DNA from: 70-18 sp041691815
GTDB lineage: Bacteria; Pseudomonadota; Alphaproteobacteria; Acetobacterales; Acetobacteraceae
Direction: 5' to 3'
Length of the DNA stretch: 54,286 nt
Assembly: GCA_041691815.1 (NCBI GenBank)
Contig: JBEPTZ010000014.1
Location: forward strand, 1-54,286
Shown: in pieces, positions 36,068 through 45,234 of the stretch
Numbering within the stretch: position 1 is the stretch's first letter
How the letters are laid out: every line of letters begins with the position of its first letter
Program-made: the position numbers and the translations under genes
Notes under the pieces: model-generated
Database searches by the model: none
What the model saw: the letters and a program-made list of their open reading frames with translations, nothing else
What the model was told of the DNA's origin: nothing

Positions 36068-37039
36068 TCACATCGTCAGCACGATCTTGCCGAAATGCCG
36101 GTTCGCCTGCATATGCGCCAGCGCCTCGGCGGCCTGCGCCAAGGGAAAGCTGCGGTCGATCGGCAGCCGCAGCGTGCCGGCCGCAACCGCGCCCCACAGA
36201 TCGGCGCGCATCCGCCGGTTGATCTCGCGCACCTCCTCGATCGTGCGGGTGCGGAAGGTGACGCCGATATAGGCGATACGGCGCAGCGCATGCAGGTCGT
36301 AGTCGAACTCGCCCCTGGCGCCGCCCAGCCGGCCGACATTGACGATGCGGCCGAGCAGCGCCGTCGCAAGCATGTTTTCGCGGGCGACGCTGGCCGAAAC
36401 CTGATCGACGATCAGTTCCACCCCGCGTCCGTCGGTGGCGGCGAGAACATGGCGCGACCAGTCCGCCTCGGAAGGGTCCACCGCCAGGTCGGCGCCGAAT
36501 TCCGCCAGCCTAGCGCGGCGGTCGGCATTGCCGGAGGCGCCGATCACCAGCCGCGCGCCCATCGCCTGGGCGATCTGCATTGCCATCAGCCCGACCCCGG
36601 AGCTGGCGCCCTGGATCAGCACCGCCTCGCCCTTGGCCAGCCTGCCATTTGTCACCACCGCGTCATGCATGGTCTGCAACGCCACCGGCAGCGTGGCGGC
36701 CTGCTCGAAGCTCATCGCTCCGGTCGGCAGCGGCGACACCCGGCCCCAGTCGGCGACCGCGAATTCGGCGAACGCGCCGCCGCCCGAGCCCATCACCCGG
36801 TCGCCGGCCTTCACGCCCCGCACCTCGGTGCCGACGCTTGCCAGCTCGCCGGCGAACTCCATGCCGACGATGGTCCCCGGCCCGCCGACCGCGCCATGAA
36901 GGTGCCCGGCGGCGACGGTGATATCGGCGCGGTTCAGTGCTGCGGCACGAACCCGCACCAGCACCTCGTTGGGTTTCGGGGCAGGGGCTGCGACCTCGCG
37001 CAGTTGCACGCCCTGTTCGGTGACGATGGCGGCTTGCAT
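36068..37039 (-). CDS. Zinc-free MDR-family quinone oxidoreductase-like enzyme
   Basis: A protein of 323 residues of the medium-chain dehydrogenase/reductase superfamily, NADPH:quinone oxidoreductase branch. The N terminus (AAIVTEQGVQLREVAAP) and AALNRADITVAAG are family blocks. The Rossmann motif is LIQGASSGVGLMAMQIAQAMG (AxxGxVG type) near residue 145. The cysteine/histidine ligands of the zinc alcohol dehydrogenases are absent, so it is likely zinc-independent. ATG 37039 is preceded by GAGGGAG. It is divergent from the DUF1223 gene. Substrate unknown. Confidence 0.9.
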   Translation of the reverse strand: MQAAIVTEQGVQLREVAAPAPKPNEVLVRVRAAALNRADITVAAGHLHGAVGGPGTIVGMEFAGELASVGTEVRGVKAGDRVMGSGGGAFAEFAVADWGRVSPLPTGAMSFEQAATLPVALQTMHDAVVTNGRLAKGEAVLIQGASSGVGLMAMQIAQAMGARLVIGASGNADRRARLAEFGADLAVDPSEADWSRHVLAATDGRGVELIVDQVSASVARENMLATALLGRIVNVGRLGGARGEFDYDLHALRRIAYIGVTFRTRTIEEVREINRRMRADLWGAVAAGTLRLPIDRSFPLAQAAEALAHMQANRHFGKIVLTM

Positions 37040-37160
37040 GATCGGCGCTCCCTCGGTTGCTGCCGCGACAGCGTAGGGCGGTTGGCGCCCGCCGATAAGC
37101 GCCTGTAACGTCGGCGGCGCAGCAGCGTCTTCCGCATAGTCGCACGCGCAGGAGATCACC

Positions 37161-37895
37161 GTGACCCGCACCGCCGCCCGCCCGCATCTCAGCCGCCGCC
37201 AGGCCGGCGCATTGCTGCTCCCGGCTCTGCTGCTCGGCGGCCGCCGCGCCCTGGCGCAGACCCCGGCCCGCCCGATCGTGCTGGAACTGTTCACCTCCGA
37301 GGGCTGCTCGTCTTGCCCGCCGGCCGACGCCCTGCTGCACCGCCTCGCCACTGGCACCGATACGCTGCTGCCGCTGGCCTTCCACGTCACCTACTGGAAC
37401 TATCTCGGCTGGCGCGACCCGTTCTCGCTGGAGGCCGCCACCGCCCGCCAGCGCGCCTATGCCAACCTCACCGCCAGCCACAGCGTCTACACGCCGCAAC
37501 TGATCATCGAGGGCCGGCAGGAAGTGGTCGGCTCCGATGAACTGGCGGTGCTCCGCGCGCTGCGCACCGCCGCCGCCGAAATGCCGCCGCCGCCGCCGCT
37601 GCGCCTGACCGACGCCAACGGCCAGGCGGAAATCGAACTTGGCGCCGCCCCTGGCTTGCCGCCCGGCCTGGTGCTGCTGCTCGGCTACGACCGCGAGCAC
37701 CGCACCGCCATCGGCCGCGGCGAGAACAGCGGCCACACCCTGCTGGAGGCCAACATCGTCCGCGCCGTGGTGCCGCTCGGCAGCTGGAACGGCGAGCCAC
37801 TGCGCCTGCGCCATGCCCGCCCGGCCGGCGACCGGCTGGCAGTGCTGGTGCAGGCCGCCGATGGCCGCATGCTGGCCGCCGCGACCACCGCCTGA
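37161..37895 (+). CDS. DUF1223 secreted thioredoxin-like protein
   Basis: A protein of 244 residues with a Tat-type signal (LSRRQAGALLLPALLLGG) and likely periplasmic location. The mature part begins VLELFTSEGCSSCPPAD, the CxxC-bearing start of the DUF1223 (thioredoxin-fold) family, followed by FHVTYWNYLGWRDPF and YTPQLIIEG, both typical. The activity is not established. Start GTG 37161 has AGGAG 7 bases upstream. The gap of 205 bases to the liv operon holds no gene and no clear promoter, apart from a GCATT/AATGC hairpin near 37975. Confidence 0.88.
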   Translation: MTRTAARPHLSRRQAGALLLPALLLGGRRALAQTPARPIVLELFTSEGCSSCPPADALLHRLATGTDTLLPLAFHVTYWNYLGWRDPFSLEAATARQRAYANLTASHSVYTPQLIIEGRQEVVGSDELAVLRALRTAAAEMPPPPPLRLTDANGQAEIELGAAPGLPPGLVLLLGYDREHRTAIGRGENSGHTLLEANIVRAVVPLGSWNGEPLRLRHARPAGDRLAVLVQAADGRMLAAATTA

Positions 37896-38100
37896 TCGGT
37901 GTTACGAACTGTTTGCTTGAACCGGCGCCGCTCTCCCTTTACCGTCCTCAACGAACGGTCGCCCAGAGCGGCCGCATTATAAAATGCTGCATCCGCGTTG
38001 CTTGCGGTGCGGCAAAGCATTGGGGATGGCGTTTGACAGTCCAGGAGTCGCGTGTTCCGCCTGCGCGTAATCGTTGTGCCGCCGCAATGCGGGGCGCCTG

Positions 38101-38893
38101 ATGCCGGCCACCGCCGGCGACGCCGAACCAACGGCGTTGATGCATGTCGACAATGTGGAGATGCGGTTCGGCGGCATCGTCGCACTCGATGACGTATCGT
38201 TCGAGGTCGGCCGCCGCCAGGTCTGCGGGCTGATCGGCCCGAACGGCTCCGGCAAGACCACGATGTTCAACTGCATCAGCGGCTTCTACCGTTTCTCCCG
38301 CGGCGACATCGTGTTCGACGGCCGCTCCATCACCGGCCTGCCGCGCCACCGGATGATCGACCTCGGCATCGGCCGCACCTTCCAGAACGTGGCGCTGTTC
38401 GCCAGCATGACGGTGCGCGACAACATGCTGGTCGGCGCCCATCACCTCGGCCATAGCGGCTTCATCGCCAACGCGCTCCGCCTCGGCGCCAGCCGCCCGG
38501 AGGAAGCCGCCGCCCACCGCCGCGGCGCCGAAATCCTCGCCCTGCTGGAGCTTGAGGACGTCGCCGACACCATCGTCTCGGCACTGCCGTTCGGCACCCG
38601 CAAGCGCGTCGAACTGGCCCGCGCCCTGATCGCCCAGCCGAAACTGCTGCTGCTCGACGAGCCGGCCGGCGGCCTCACCCACGGCGAGGTCGACGAACTC
38701 GGTGCGCTGATCCTCCGGCTGCGGCAGACCTTCGACATGTCGATCCTGCTGGTCGAGCATCACATGAGCCTGGTGATGAGCGTCTCGGACAAGGTCGTGG
38801 CACTGGAATTCGGCCGCAAGATCGCCGACGGCACGCCCGACGAAGTGCGCGCCGAGCCGGAAGTGATCCGCGCCTATCTCGGGGAGGGCGACG

Positions 38894-38910
<17 letters not shown>
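38101..38910 (+). CDS. livG: Branched-chain amino-acid-type ABC transporter ATP-binding protein (LivG)
   Basis: An ATPase of 269 residues. Walker A is GPNGSGKTT, followed by FNCISGFYRFSRG. Its signature is PFGTRKRVELARAL (a LivG-type variant of LSGGQ), Walker B is LLLLDEPAGGL, and the switch histidine occurs in VEHHMSL. The LivG hallmark NVALFASMTVRDN is present. ATG 38101 is chosen; a shorter start at 38140 is possible. It overlaps livF by 17 bases. With LivF it powers the LivHM permease. The substrate may be an amino acid or amide-like compound. Confidence 0.92.
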
Positions 38911-39646
<736 letters not shown>

Positions 39647-39657
39647 GGAGCAGACCG

Positions 39658-40530
39658 ATGGACGGATTTCTGCATCAGGTCGCCTCGGGCATCGCGACCG
39701 GCGGCATCTACGCGTCGGTGGCGCTGGCCCTGGTGATGATCTACCAGGCCACCCACCACCTCAACTTCGCCCAGGGCGAGATGGCGATGTTCTCCACCTA
39801 CATCGCCCTCACCCTGATGCATGCCGGCCTGCCGTACTGGGTCGCCTTCGTCGCCACGCTGGTGATCTCGTTCGCCATGGGCGCGGTGCTGCAACGGGTG
39901 CTGCTGCAGCCGCTGGCCAACGCCCCGGTGCTGGCGATGGTGGGCGTGTTCATCGGCCTGCTGCTGATCTTCAACAACACCGCCGGCTGGCTATTCACCT
40001 ATACGCTGAAGACGTTTCCCAGCCCGTTCGGCGAGGGCGGTCCGGTGCTGTTCGGCCTGTTTTCGCCGCACGAACTCGGCTCCACCTGCGTCACCCTGGC
40101 GGTATTGCTGTCGGTCTGGGCGTTCTTCCGCTTCACCCGCCTGGGTCTGGCGATGCGCGCTGCCGCCTTCAATCCGGTCAGCAGCCAGCTGGTCGGCATC
40201 CCGGTGGCGCGCATGCTGGTGCTCGGCTGGGGGCTGGCCGCGGCGATCGGCGCCATCGCCGGCATGATGGTCGCTCCGATCGTGTTCCTGGAGCCGAACA
40301 TGATGGCCGGCGTGCTGCTCTACGCCTTTGCCGCCGCCCTGCTCGGCGGCATCAACAACCCGCTGGGTGCGGTGATCGGCGGCTTCATGGTCGGCGTGAT
40401 CGAGAATATCGGCGGCGCCTATATCGTCGGCACCAGCCTCAAGCTGTCGATGGCGCTGATCATCATCGTCGCCGTGCTTATCCTCAAACCCGCCGGGCTG
40501 TTCGGCAAAACCCTCGCCAGCCGGGTTTAG
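39658..40530 (+). CDS. livH: Branched-chain amino-acid-type ABC transporter permease (LivH)
   Basis: A membrane protein of 290 residues with about eight hydrophobic helices. The LivH start (GIATGGIYASVALALVMIY) and NFAQGEMAMFSTYIAL are present; the coupling helix region TRLGLAMRAAAFNPVSSQLVGI lies near residue 170, and GGINNPLGAVIGG near 235 is a family signature. It follows livF by 11 bases with a GGGAG ribosome site. It forms the channel with LivM. Confidence 0.93.
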   Translation: MDGFLHQVASGIATGGIYASVALALVMIYQATHHLNFAQGEMAMFSTYIALTLMHAGLPYWVAFVATLVISFAMGAVLQRVLLQPLANAPVLAMVGVFIGLLLIFNNTAGWLFTYTLKTFPSPFGEGGPVLFGLFSPHELGSTCVTLAVLLSVWAFFRFTRLGLAMRAAAFNPVSSQLVGIPVARMLVLGWGLAAAIGAIAGMMVAPIVFLEPNMMAGVLLYAFAAALLGGINNPLGAVIGGFMVGVIENIGGAYIVGTSLKLSMALIIIVAVLILKPAGLFGKTLASRV

Positions 40531-40534
40531 GCCG

Positions 40535-41500
40535 ATGCACCCCGCCACCTCACGCATCCTGCTCATCATCCTGGTGGCAGCCCTCGGCGTGGTGCCGATC
40601 TTCGCGGCCAGCGGCTACACGCTGTTCCAGCTCACCCTCGTGGTGTCCTATGCGCTGTCGGTGCTCGGGATGAACATGGTCACCGGCTATAACGGCCAGA
40701 TCTCGCTGGGCCACGGTGCGTTCTATGCCATCGGCGCCTACACCACGGCGATCATGATGGACCACTGGGACCTGCCGTACTGGTCCACCATTCCGGTTGC
40801 CGCCGTGCTGTGCGCCATCACCGGCTTCCTGATCGGTCTGCCGGCGCTGCGGTTCAGCGGCCTGTACCTGGCGCTCACCACCCTGGCGCTGGCCGCCGCG
40901 GTACCGCAACTGCTGAAATACAACGCCTTCACCGACTGGACCGGCGGCGTGCAGGGCATCTCGGTGTTCAAGCCCGAGGCGCCGTTCGGCCTGCCGCTCA
41001 ACGCCGACCAATGGCTGTACCTGTTCAGCTTCGCGGTCGCCCTGGTGCTGTTCATCCTGGCCCGCAACCTCGCGGTCGGCAGGATCGGCCGGGCGATGAA
41101 GGCGATCCGCGACCAGCCGCTGGCCGCCGAAGCGATGGGCATCAACCTGGCCAAGATCAAGACCCGCACCTTCGCGGTCAGCGCGGTGTTCACCGGCGTC
41201 GGCGGCTCACTGGCCGCCCTGGCGGTGGGCTTCGTGGCGCCGGACAGCTTCAACGTGCTGCTGTCGATCACCTTGTTCGTCGGCATGGTGGTGGGCGGCG
41301 CCGCCTCGATTTCCGGCGCGGTGTTCGGCGCGCTGTTCATCCAGTTCGTGCCGAATGTCGCCGACCAGATCTCCAAGGCGGCGCCAGGTGCCGTCTACGG
41401 GGTGATCCTGATCGTCTTCATGTTCGTGGCGCCGGCCGGCATCGCCGGGCTGGTCCGCAGATTCCTGCCCACCGCCAAGGCGCCGGCCCGCTCCGGCTGA
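40535..41500 (+). CDS. livM: Branched-chain amino-acid-type ABC transporter permease (LivM)
   Basis: A membrane protein of 321 residues. The LivM signature GYNGQISLGHGAFYAIGAY lies near residue 50, the coupling segment GRIGRAMKAIRDQPLAAEAMGI near 190, and VGGAASISGAVFGALF near 245. It begins 4 bases after livH and is followed by the binding-protein gene. With LivH it forms the transmembrane pore. Confidence 0.93.
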   Translation: MHPATSRILLIILVAALGVVPIFAASGYTLFQLTLVVSYALSVLGMNMVTGYNGQISLGHGAFYAIGAYTTAIMMDHWDLPYWSTIPVAAVLCAITGFLIGLPALRFSGLYLALTTLALAAAVPQLLKYNAFTDWTGGVQGISVFKPEAPFGLPLNADQWLYLFSFAVALVLFILARNLAVGRIGRAMKAIRDQPLAAEAMGINLAKIKTRTFAVSAVFTGVGGSLAALAVGFVAPDSFNVLLSITLFVGMVVGGAASISGAVFGALFIQFVPNVADQISKAAPGAVYGVILIVFMFVAPAGIAGLVRRFLPTAKAPARSG

Positions 41501-41565
41501 CCCGCGCCCGCTCTCGCCTAATGCTCCGCCTCGCAACCAACAACCAACCACCAAGGGGAGACACC

Positions 41566-42777
41566 ATGAAGAGACGTACATTCCTGACCGCCATGGGCGG
41601 TGTGGCCGCCGCCGGCGCCGGCGTTGGGCTGGCCACGCCGGCGCTGGCCACCACGGTCGGGGTCACCAAGACCACGCTGAAGATCGGCAACACCATGCCG
41701 TACAGCGGCAACGCTTCCTCCTACGGCCCGATCGGCCGCGGCGACTCCGCCTATTGGAAGATGGTCAACGATCAGGGCGGCGTCGGCGGCCGGATGATCG
41801 AGTTTATCAGCTACGACGACGCCTACAGCCCACCGAAGACCGTCGAGATGGTGCGCAAGCTGGTCGAGCAGGATCAGGTCGCCTTCGTGTTCCACACGCT
41901 GGGCACCCCGAGCAACACGGCGATCCGCAAATACCTCAACCAGAAGAAGGTGCCGCAACTGTTCATCGCCACCGGCGCCGACAAATGGGGCGACTACAAG
42001 GACTTCAAGTGGACCATGGGGTGGCAGCCGAGCTATCAGGTGGAAGCACGGATCTACGCCAAATATATCCTGAAGAACTTCCCCAACGGCAAGATCGCGA
42101 TGATCTACCAGAACGACGATTTCGGGAAAGACTACCTGACCGGCATCAAGGACGGGCTGGGCAAGGCGTTCGACAAGATGGTGATCAAGGTGGTCACCTA
42201 CGAGACCACCGACGCCACGGTGGACAGCCAGGTCGTGAGCATGAAGGACTCCGGTGCCGACGTGCTGGTGACCGCGGCGATCCCGAAATACGCCGCCCAG
42301 GTGATCCGCAAGACCTACGATATCGGCTGGAAGCCGCATCACTTCATGACCAACGTCTCCGCCTCGGTCGGCGCCACCATCACCCCGGCGGGGCCGGAGA
42401 AGGCGATCGGGGTGATTTCGTCGCAATACCTGAAGGACCCCACCGACCCCGAATGGAAGGACGATGCGGGGATGAACGAGTGGCGCGCGTTCATGAAGAA
42501 GTACGTGCCGAACGGCGATCTCACCGATGGCGGCTACGTCGCCTCGTACGGCGCCTGCACCACGATGCACCAGGTACTGAAGCAGTGCGGCACCGATTTC
42601 TCGCGTGAGAACATCATCAAGCAGGCGGCCAACATCAAGAAGGAAGTGGTGCCGGTGCTGCTGCCCGGCATCCTGGTCGATACCAGCCCGACCGACTACC
42701 ACCCGATCCAGCAGATGCAGCTTGCTAAATGGAGCGGCACGACCTGGGCCCGGTTCGGCGAAATTCTCGCTTCCTGA
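41566..42777 (+). CDS. livJ: Branched-chain amino-acid-type ABC transporter substrate-binding protein (LivJ-like)
   Basis: A type I periplasmic binding protein of 403 residues. The start MKRRTFLTAMGG is a Tat-like signal, with cleavage near ALATT. The mature start KIGNTMPYSGNASSYGPIG is typical. The ligand site usually includes a Ser/Thr pair after YSG; here NASSYG. ATG 41566 has AAGGGGAG upstream. It completes the livGFHMJ transporter. A hairpin terminator follows the stop. The true ligand (branched amino acid, amide, or aromatic) cannot be decided. Confidence 0.92.
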   Translation: MKRRTFLTAMGGVAAAGAGVGLATPALATTVGVTKTTLKIGNTMPYSGNASSYGPIGRGDSAYWKMVNDQGGVGGRMIEFISYDDAYSPPKTVEMVRKLVEQDQVAFVFHTLGTPSNTAIRKYLNQKKVPQLFIATGADKWGDYKDFKWTMGWQPSYQVEARIYAKYILKNFPNGKIAMIYQNDDFGKDYLTGIKDGLGKAFDKMVIKVVTYETTDATVDSQVVSMKDSGADVLVTAAIPKYAAQVIRKTYDIGWKPHHFMTNVSASVGATITPAGPEKAIGVISSQYLKDPTDPEWKDDAGMNEWRAFMKKYVPNGDLTDGGYVASYGACTTMHQVLKQCGTDFSRENIIKQAANIKKEVVPVLLPGILVDTSPTDYHPIQQMQLAKWSGTTWARFGEILAS

Positions 42778-42783
42778 CGCAAA

Positions 42784-42810
42784 GGGGGGGGGGACGCAAG
42801 TCCCCCCTTT
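42784..42810. terminator. Terminator between livJ and the SDR gene
   Basis: GGGGGGAC and GTCCCCCC pair around a GCAA tetraloop. The stem is preceded by a run of ten G (42784-42793) and AAA and followed by TTT. It lies in the 35-base gap between two convergent genes, so it could serve both. Confidence 0.75.
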
Positions 42811-42812
42811 CG

Positions 42813-43580
42813 TCACATCGCGCTATAGCCGCCATCGACGGTATAGACCGAGCCGGTGACGAACCCGGCCCGATCCGAGCTCATCCACACCACCGCCTCG
42901 GCGATATCCTCCGGCTCGCCGATCCGCCGCATCGGGATCTTGCTCATCAGTTCCTCGCCGCGCCGCTGTACCGAGGCATCGGTCATCGGCGTGCGGATAT
43001 AACCGGGGCACACCGCGTTCACCCGGATGCGGTCCAGCGCATATTCCAGCGCCGCGGTCCGCGTCAGCCCGATCACCGCATGCTTGCTGGCGACATAGGC
43101 CGAGGAGGTCGGCAGCCCCACCAGCCCGGCGATCGACGAGGTATTGACGATCGACCCGCCGCCCTGGCGCAGCATCGCCGGCACCTGGTGCTTGATGCAC
43201 AGGAACACCCCGGTCAGGTTCACCGCCAGCACCGCCGCCCAGGCTGCCTCACTGGTTTCATGCAGCTTCTGCCCCAGCGGTCCGACCTGGAACGGTGCGA
43301 CGCCGGCGTTGTTGAACGCGCAATCGAGCCGCCCGAAGGCGATCAGCGTGCGGGCGACCATCGCCGCCACGTCTTCCTCATGGGTCACATCGGCGGCGAT
43401 GCCGATCGCCTGGCCGCCGGCGGCGTTGATCATCGCCACAGTGGCCTGTGCCGCCGCCTCGGTCCGGTCGGCCACCGCCACCAGTGCCCCCTCGCGGGCG
43501 AACACCAGTGCCGCCGCCCGCCCGATCCCCGAAGCCCCCCCAGTCACCAACGCCACCTTGCCCTCCACCAACCCACCCAT
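42813..43580 (-). CDS. SDR-family oxidoreductase
   Basis: A classical short-chain dehydrogenase/reductase of 255 residues. It has cofactor motif TGGASGIGRAA, NNAG (residue about 90), the serine of VNTSSIAG and the YVASK tyrosine/lysine pair, and ends with the typical VDGGYSAM. ADRTE at the end of the second strand favours NAD(H). ATG 43580 has AAGGGGA upstream. The half-copy repeat lies immediately upstream, separating it from the GMC gene. Substrate unknown; it may act with the GMC oxidoreductase and the amidase. Confidence 0.92.
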   Translation of the reverse strand: MGGLVEGKVALVTGGASGIGRAAALVFAREGALVAVADRTEAAAQATVAMINAAGGQAIGIAADVTHEEDVAAMVARTLIAFGRLDCAFNNAGVAPFQVGPLGQKLHETSEAAWAAVLAVNLTGVFLCIKHQVPAMLRQGGGSIVNTSSIAGLVGLPTSSAYVASKHAVIGLTRTAALEYALDRIRVNAVCPGYIRTPMTDASVQRRGEELMSKIPMRRIGEPEDIAEAVVWMSSDRAGFVTGSVYTVDGGYSAM

Positions 43581-43593
43581 GCTGTCCCCTTAT

Positions 43594-43635
43594 GGATAAA
43601 AAGCTTTTTTGCTTCCTTTTGTTCACAAAAAGAAG
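43594..43635 (-). repeat. Nested-palindrome repeat, half copy (copy 5)
   Basis: Only one arm remains: GGATAAAAAGC, then TTTTTTGCTTCC and the palindrome CTTC.TTTTGT plus complement (43612-43635), with one T changed to C. The other arm and the core are missing. It lies 13 bases upstream of the SDR start and 3 bases past the GMC stop, in reverse orientation relative to copies 2, 3, 4 and 6. Confidence 0.85.
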
Positions 43636-43638
43636 ACC

Positions 43639-45234
43639 TTACTCGCTTGCGTCGGCGCGGATCATCGCCGCCCCCTTCTCCGCGATCATGATGGTCGGCG
43701 CATTGGTATTGCCGGTGGTCAGCGTCGGCATCACCGAGGCGTCGATCACCCGCAGCCCGTCCACGCCGCGCACCCGCAACTGCGAATCGACCACCGCGCC
43801 GGGGTCCTCGCCCATCCGGCAGGTGCCGACCGGGTGGAACAGCGTGGTGCCGAAGCCCTTGAAATACTCCAGCAATTCGGCCGACGAGGTGACCTCCGGC
43901 CCGGGCAGTGTCTCGCGCACGCTATGGGCCGCCATTGCCGGGCTGGAGAAGATCGCCCGGGTGAAGCCGATCCCGGCCTCCAGCACACGCTGATCGCCTG
44001 CGGCGGACAGGTAGTTCGGCCGGATCACCGCCTTTTCGAGCGGATCGGCGGAGCCGGCCATGATGCTGCCGCGACTATCCGGCCGCACCGGACAGATCGC
44101 CACCGTCATGCCGGCCTGGCGCTCCAGCGCGCCGAATTTCGACGGGTCGTAGCTGGCCGGGGTGAACAGCAATTGCAGGTCCGGGCTGGCCAGCCCCTCG
44201 CGCGAGCGGCAGAACACCTGGGCGCTGGTCACCCCGAAGGTCAGCGCCCCGCGCCCCCGCAAGGCGAACCGGATCGCCTCGCCGGCCAGCCGCACGCCAT
44301 GCGCCAACTGGTTGATCGATATGGCATCGCGCACCCGATGCGACACTCGCGAGACGTAATGGTCCTGCAGGTTGGCGCCGACCTCCGGCGCATCCAGCAG
44401 CACCTCGATGCCCAACCCGCGCAGATGCTCTGCCGGTCCGATGCCGGAGAGTTGCAGCAGGTGCGGCGAGTTCACCGTGCCGCCGCACAGGATCACCTCC
44501 CGCGCCGCCCGCAGCACCCGATCGCGCCCGCCCTGGCGGAATGCCACGCCGACGCAGCGCCGCCCTTCGAACAGCAGCTTTGTCGCCACCGCCCCGGTCT
44601 CGACCCGCAGATTCTGGCGGTTTCTGGCGGCTTTCAGGAAGGTCTGGGCGGTGGAACCGCGCCAGCGTCCCAGCCGGGTCATCTGCGAATAGCCGACGCC
44701 TTCCTGCTGTTCGCCGTTGAGGTCGCGGCGGAACGCGTGGCCGGCCTGCTGTGCGGCCTCCACGAAGCGGTCGGTCAGCGGCAGGATGGTGCGGTAGTCC
44801 TCCACCCGCAGCACGCCGCCCTTGCCGCGAAACGCCGGATCGCCGGGTGCGTAATCCTCGGACTGGCGGAAATACGGCAGCACGTCGTCGAAGCTCCAGC
44901 CGCGGCAGCCCATCTGCGCCCAGCCGTCGAAATCCGCCGGATTGCCGCGCACATACAGCATGCCGTTGATCGAGCTGGAGCCGCCGAGCACCCGGCCGCG
45001 CGGCCAATGGATCGCCCGGCCCGCGGTGCCGGGTTCTGGCTGCGATGCATAGTTCCAGTTTACCAAGGGGTTATACAGCAGTTTCAACACCCCGGCCGGC
45101 ACATGAATCCACGGATGCCAGTCGCGCGGCCCGGCCTCCAGCAATACGACGCGGGCGCCGCTCTCACTGAGTCGGCTGGCTACCACGCAGCCAGCCGAGC
45201 CGGCGCCGACCACCAGGTAGTCGGCGTCGCTCAT
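43639..45234 (-). CDS. GMC-family flavoprotein oxidoreductase
   Basis: A protein of 531 residues of the choline dehydrogenase type. The FAD motif VVGAGSAGCVVASRLSE is at the N terminus; GRVLGGSSSINGMLYVRG is the GMC signature 1 region, GTVNSPHLLQLSGIGP is signature 2, and the active-site histidine lies in HPVGTCRMG with an asparagine in TGNTNAPTIMIAEK. It oxidises an alcohol group. ATG 45234 overlaps the stop of the amidase gene (ATGA). No signal peptide is seen. Substrate unknown. Confidence 0.93.
   Translation of the reverse strand: MSDADYLVVGAGSAGCVVASRLSESGARVVLLEAGPRDWHPWIHVPAGVLKLLYNPLVNWNYASQPEPGTAGRAIHWPRGRVLGGSSSINGMLYVRGNPADFDGWAQMGCRGWSFDDVLPYFRQSEDYAPGDPAFRGKGGVLRVEDYRTILPLTDRFVEAAQQAGHAFRRDLNGEQQEGVGYSQMTRLGRWRGSTAQTFLKAARNRQNLRVETGAVATKLLFEGRRCVGVAFRQGGRDRVLRAAREVILCGGTVNSPHLLQLSGIGPAEHLRGLGIEVLLDAPEVGANLQDHYVSRVSHRVRDAISINQLAHGVRLAGEAIRFALRGRGALTFGVTSAQVFCRSREGLASPDLQLLFTPASYDPSKFGALERQAGMTVAICPVRPDSRGSIMAGSADPLEKAVIRPNYLSAAGDQRVLEAGIGFTRAIFSSPAMAAHSVRETLPGPEVTSSAELLEYFKGFGTTLFHPVGTCRMGEDPGAVVDSQLRVRGVDGLRVIDASVMPTLTTGNTNAPTIMIAEKGAAMIRADASE

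Noticed and set aside
38033..38061. TTGACA at 38033 as a -35 box for the liv operon
   Set aside because: No matching -10 sequence lies 16-18 bases downstream.
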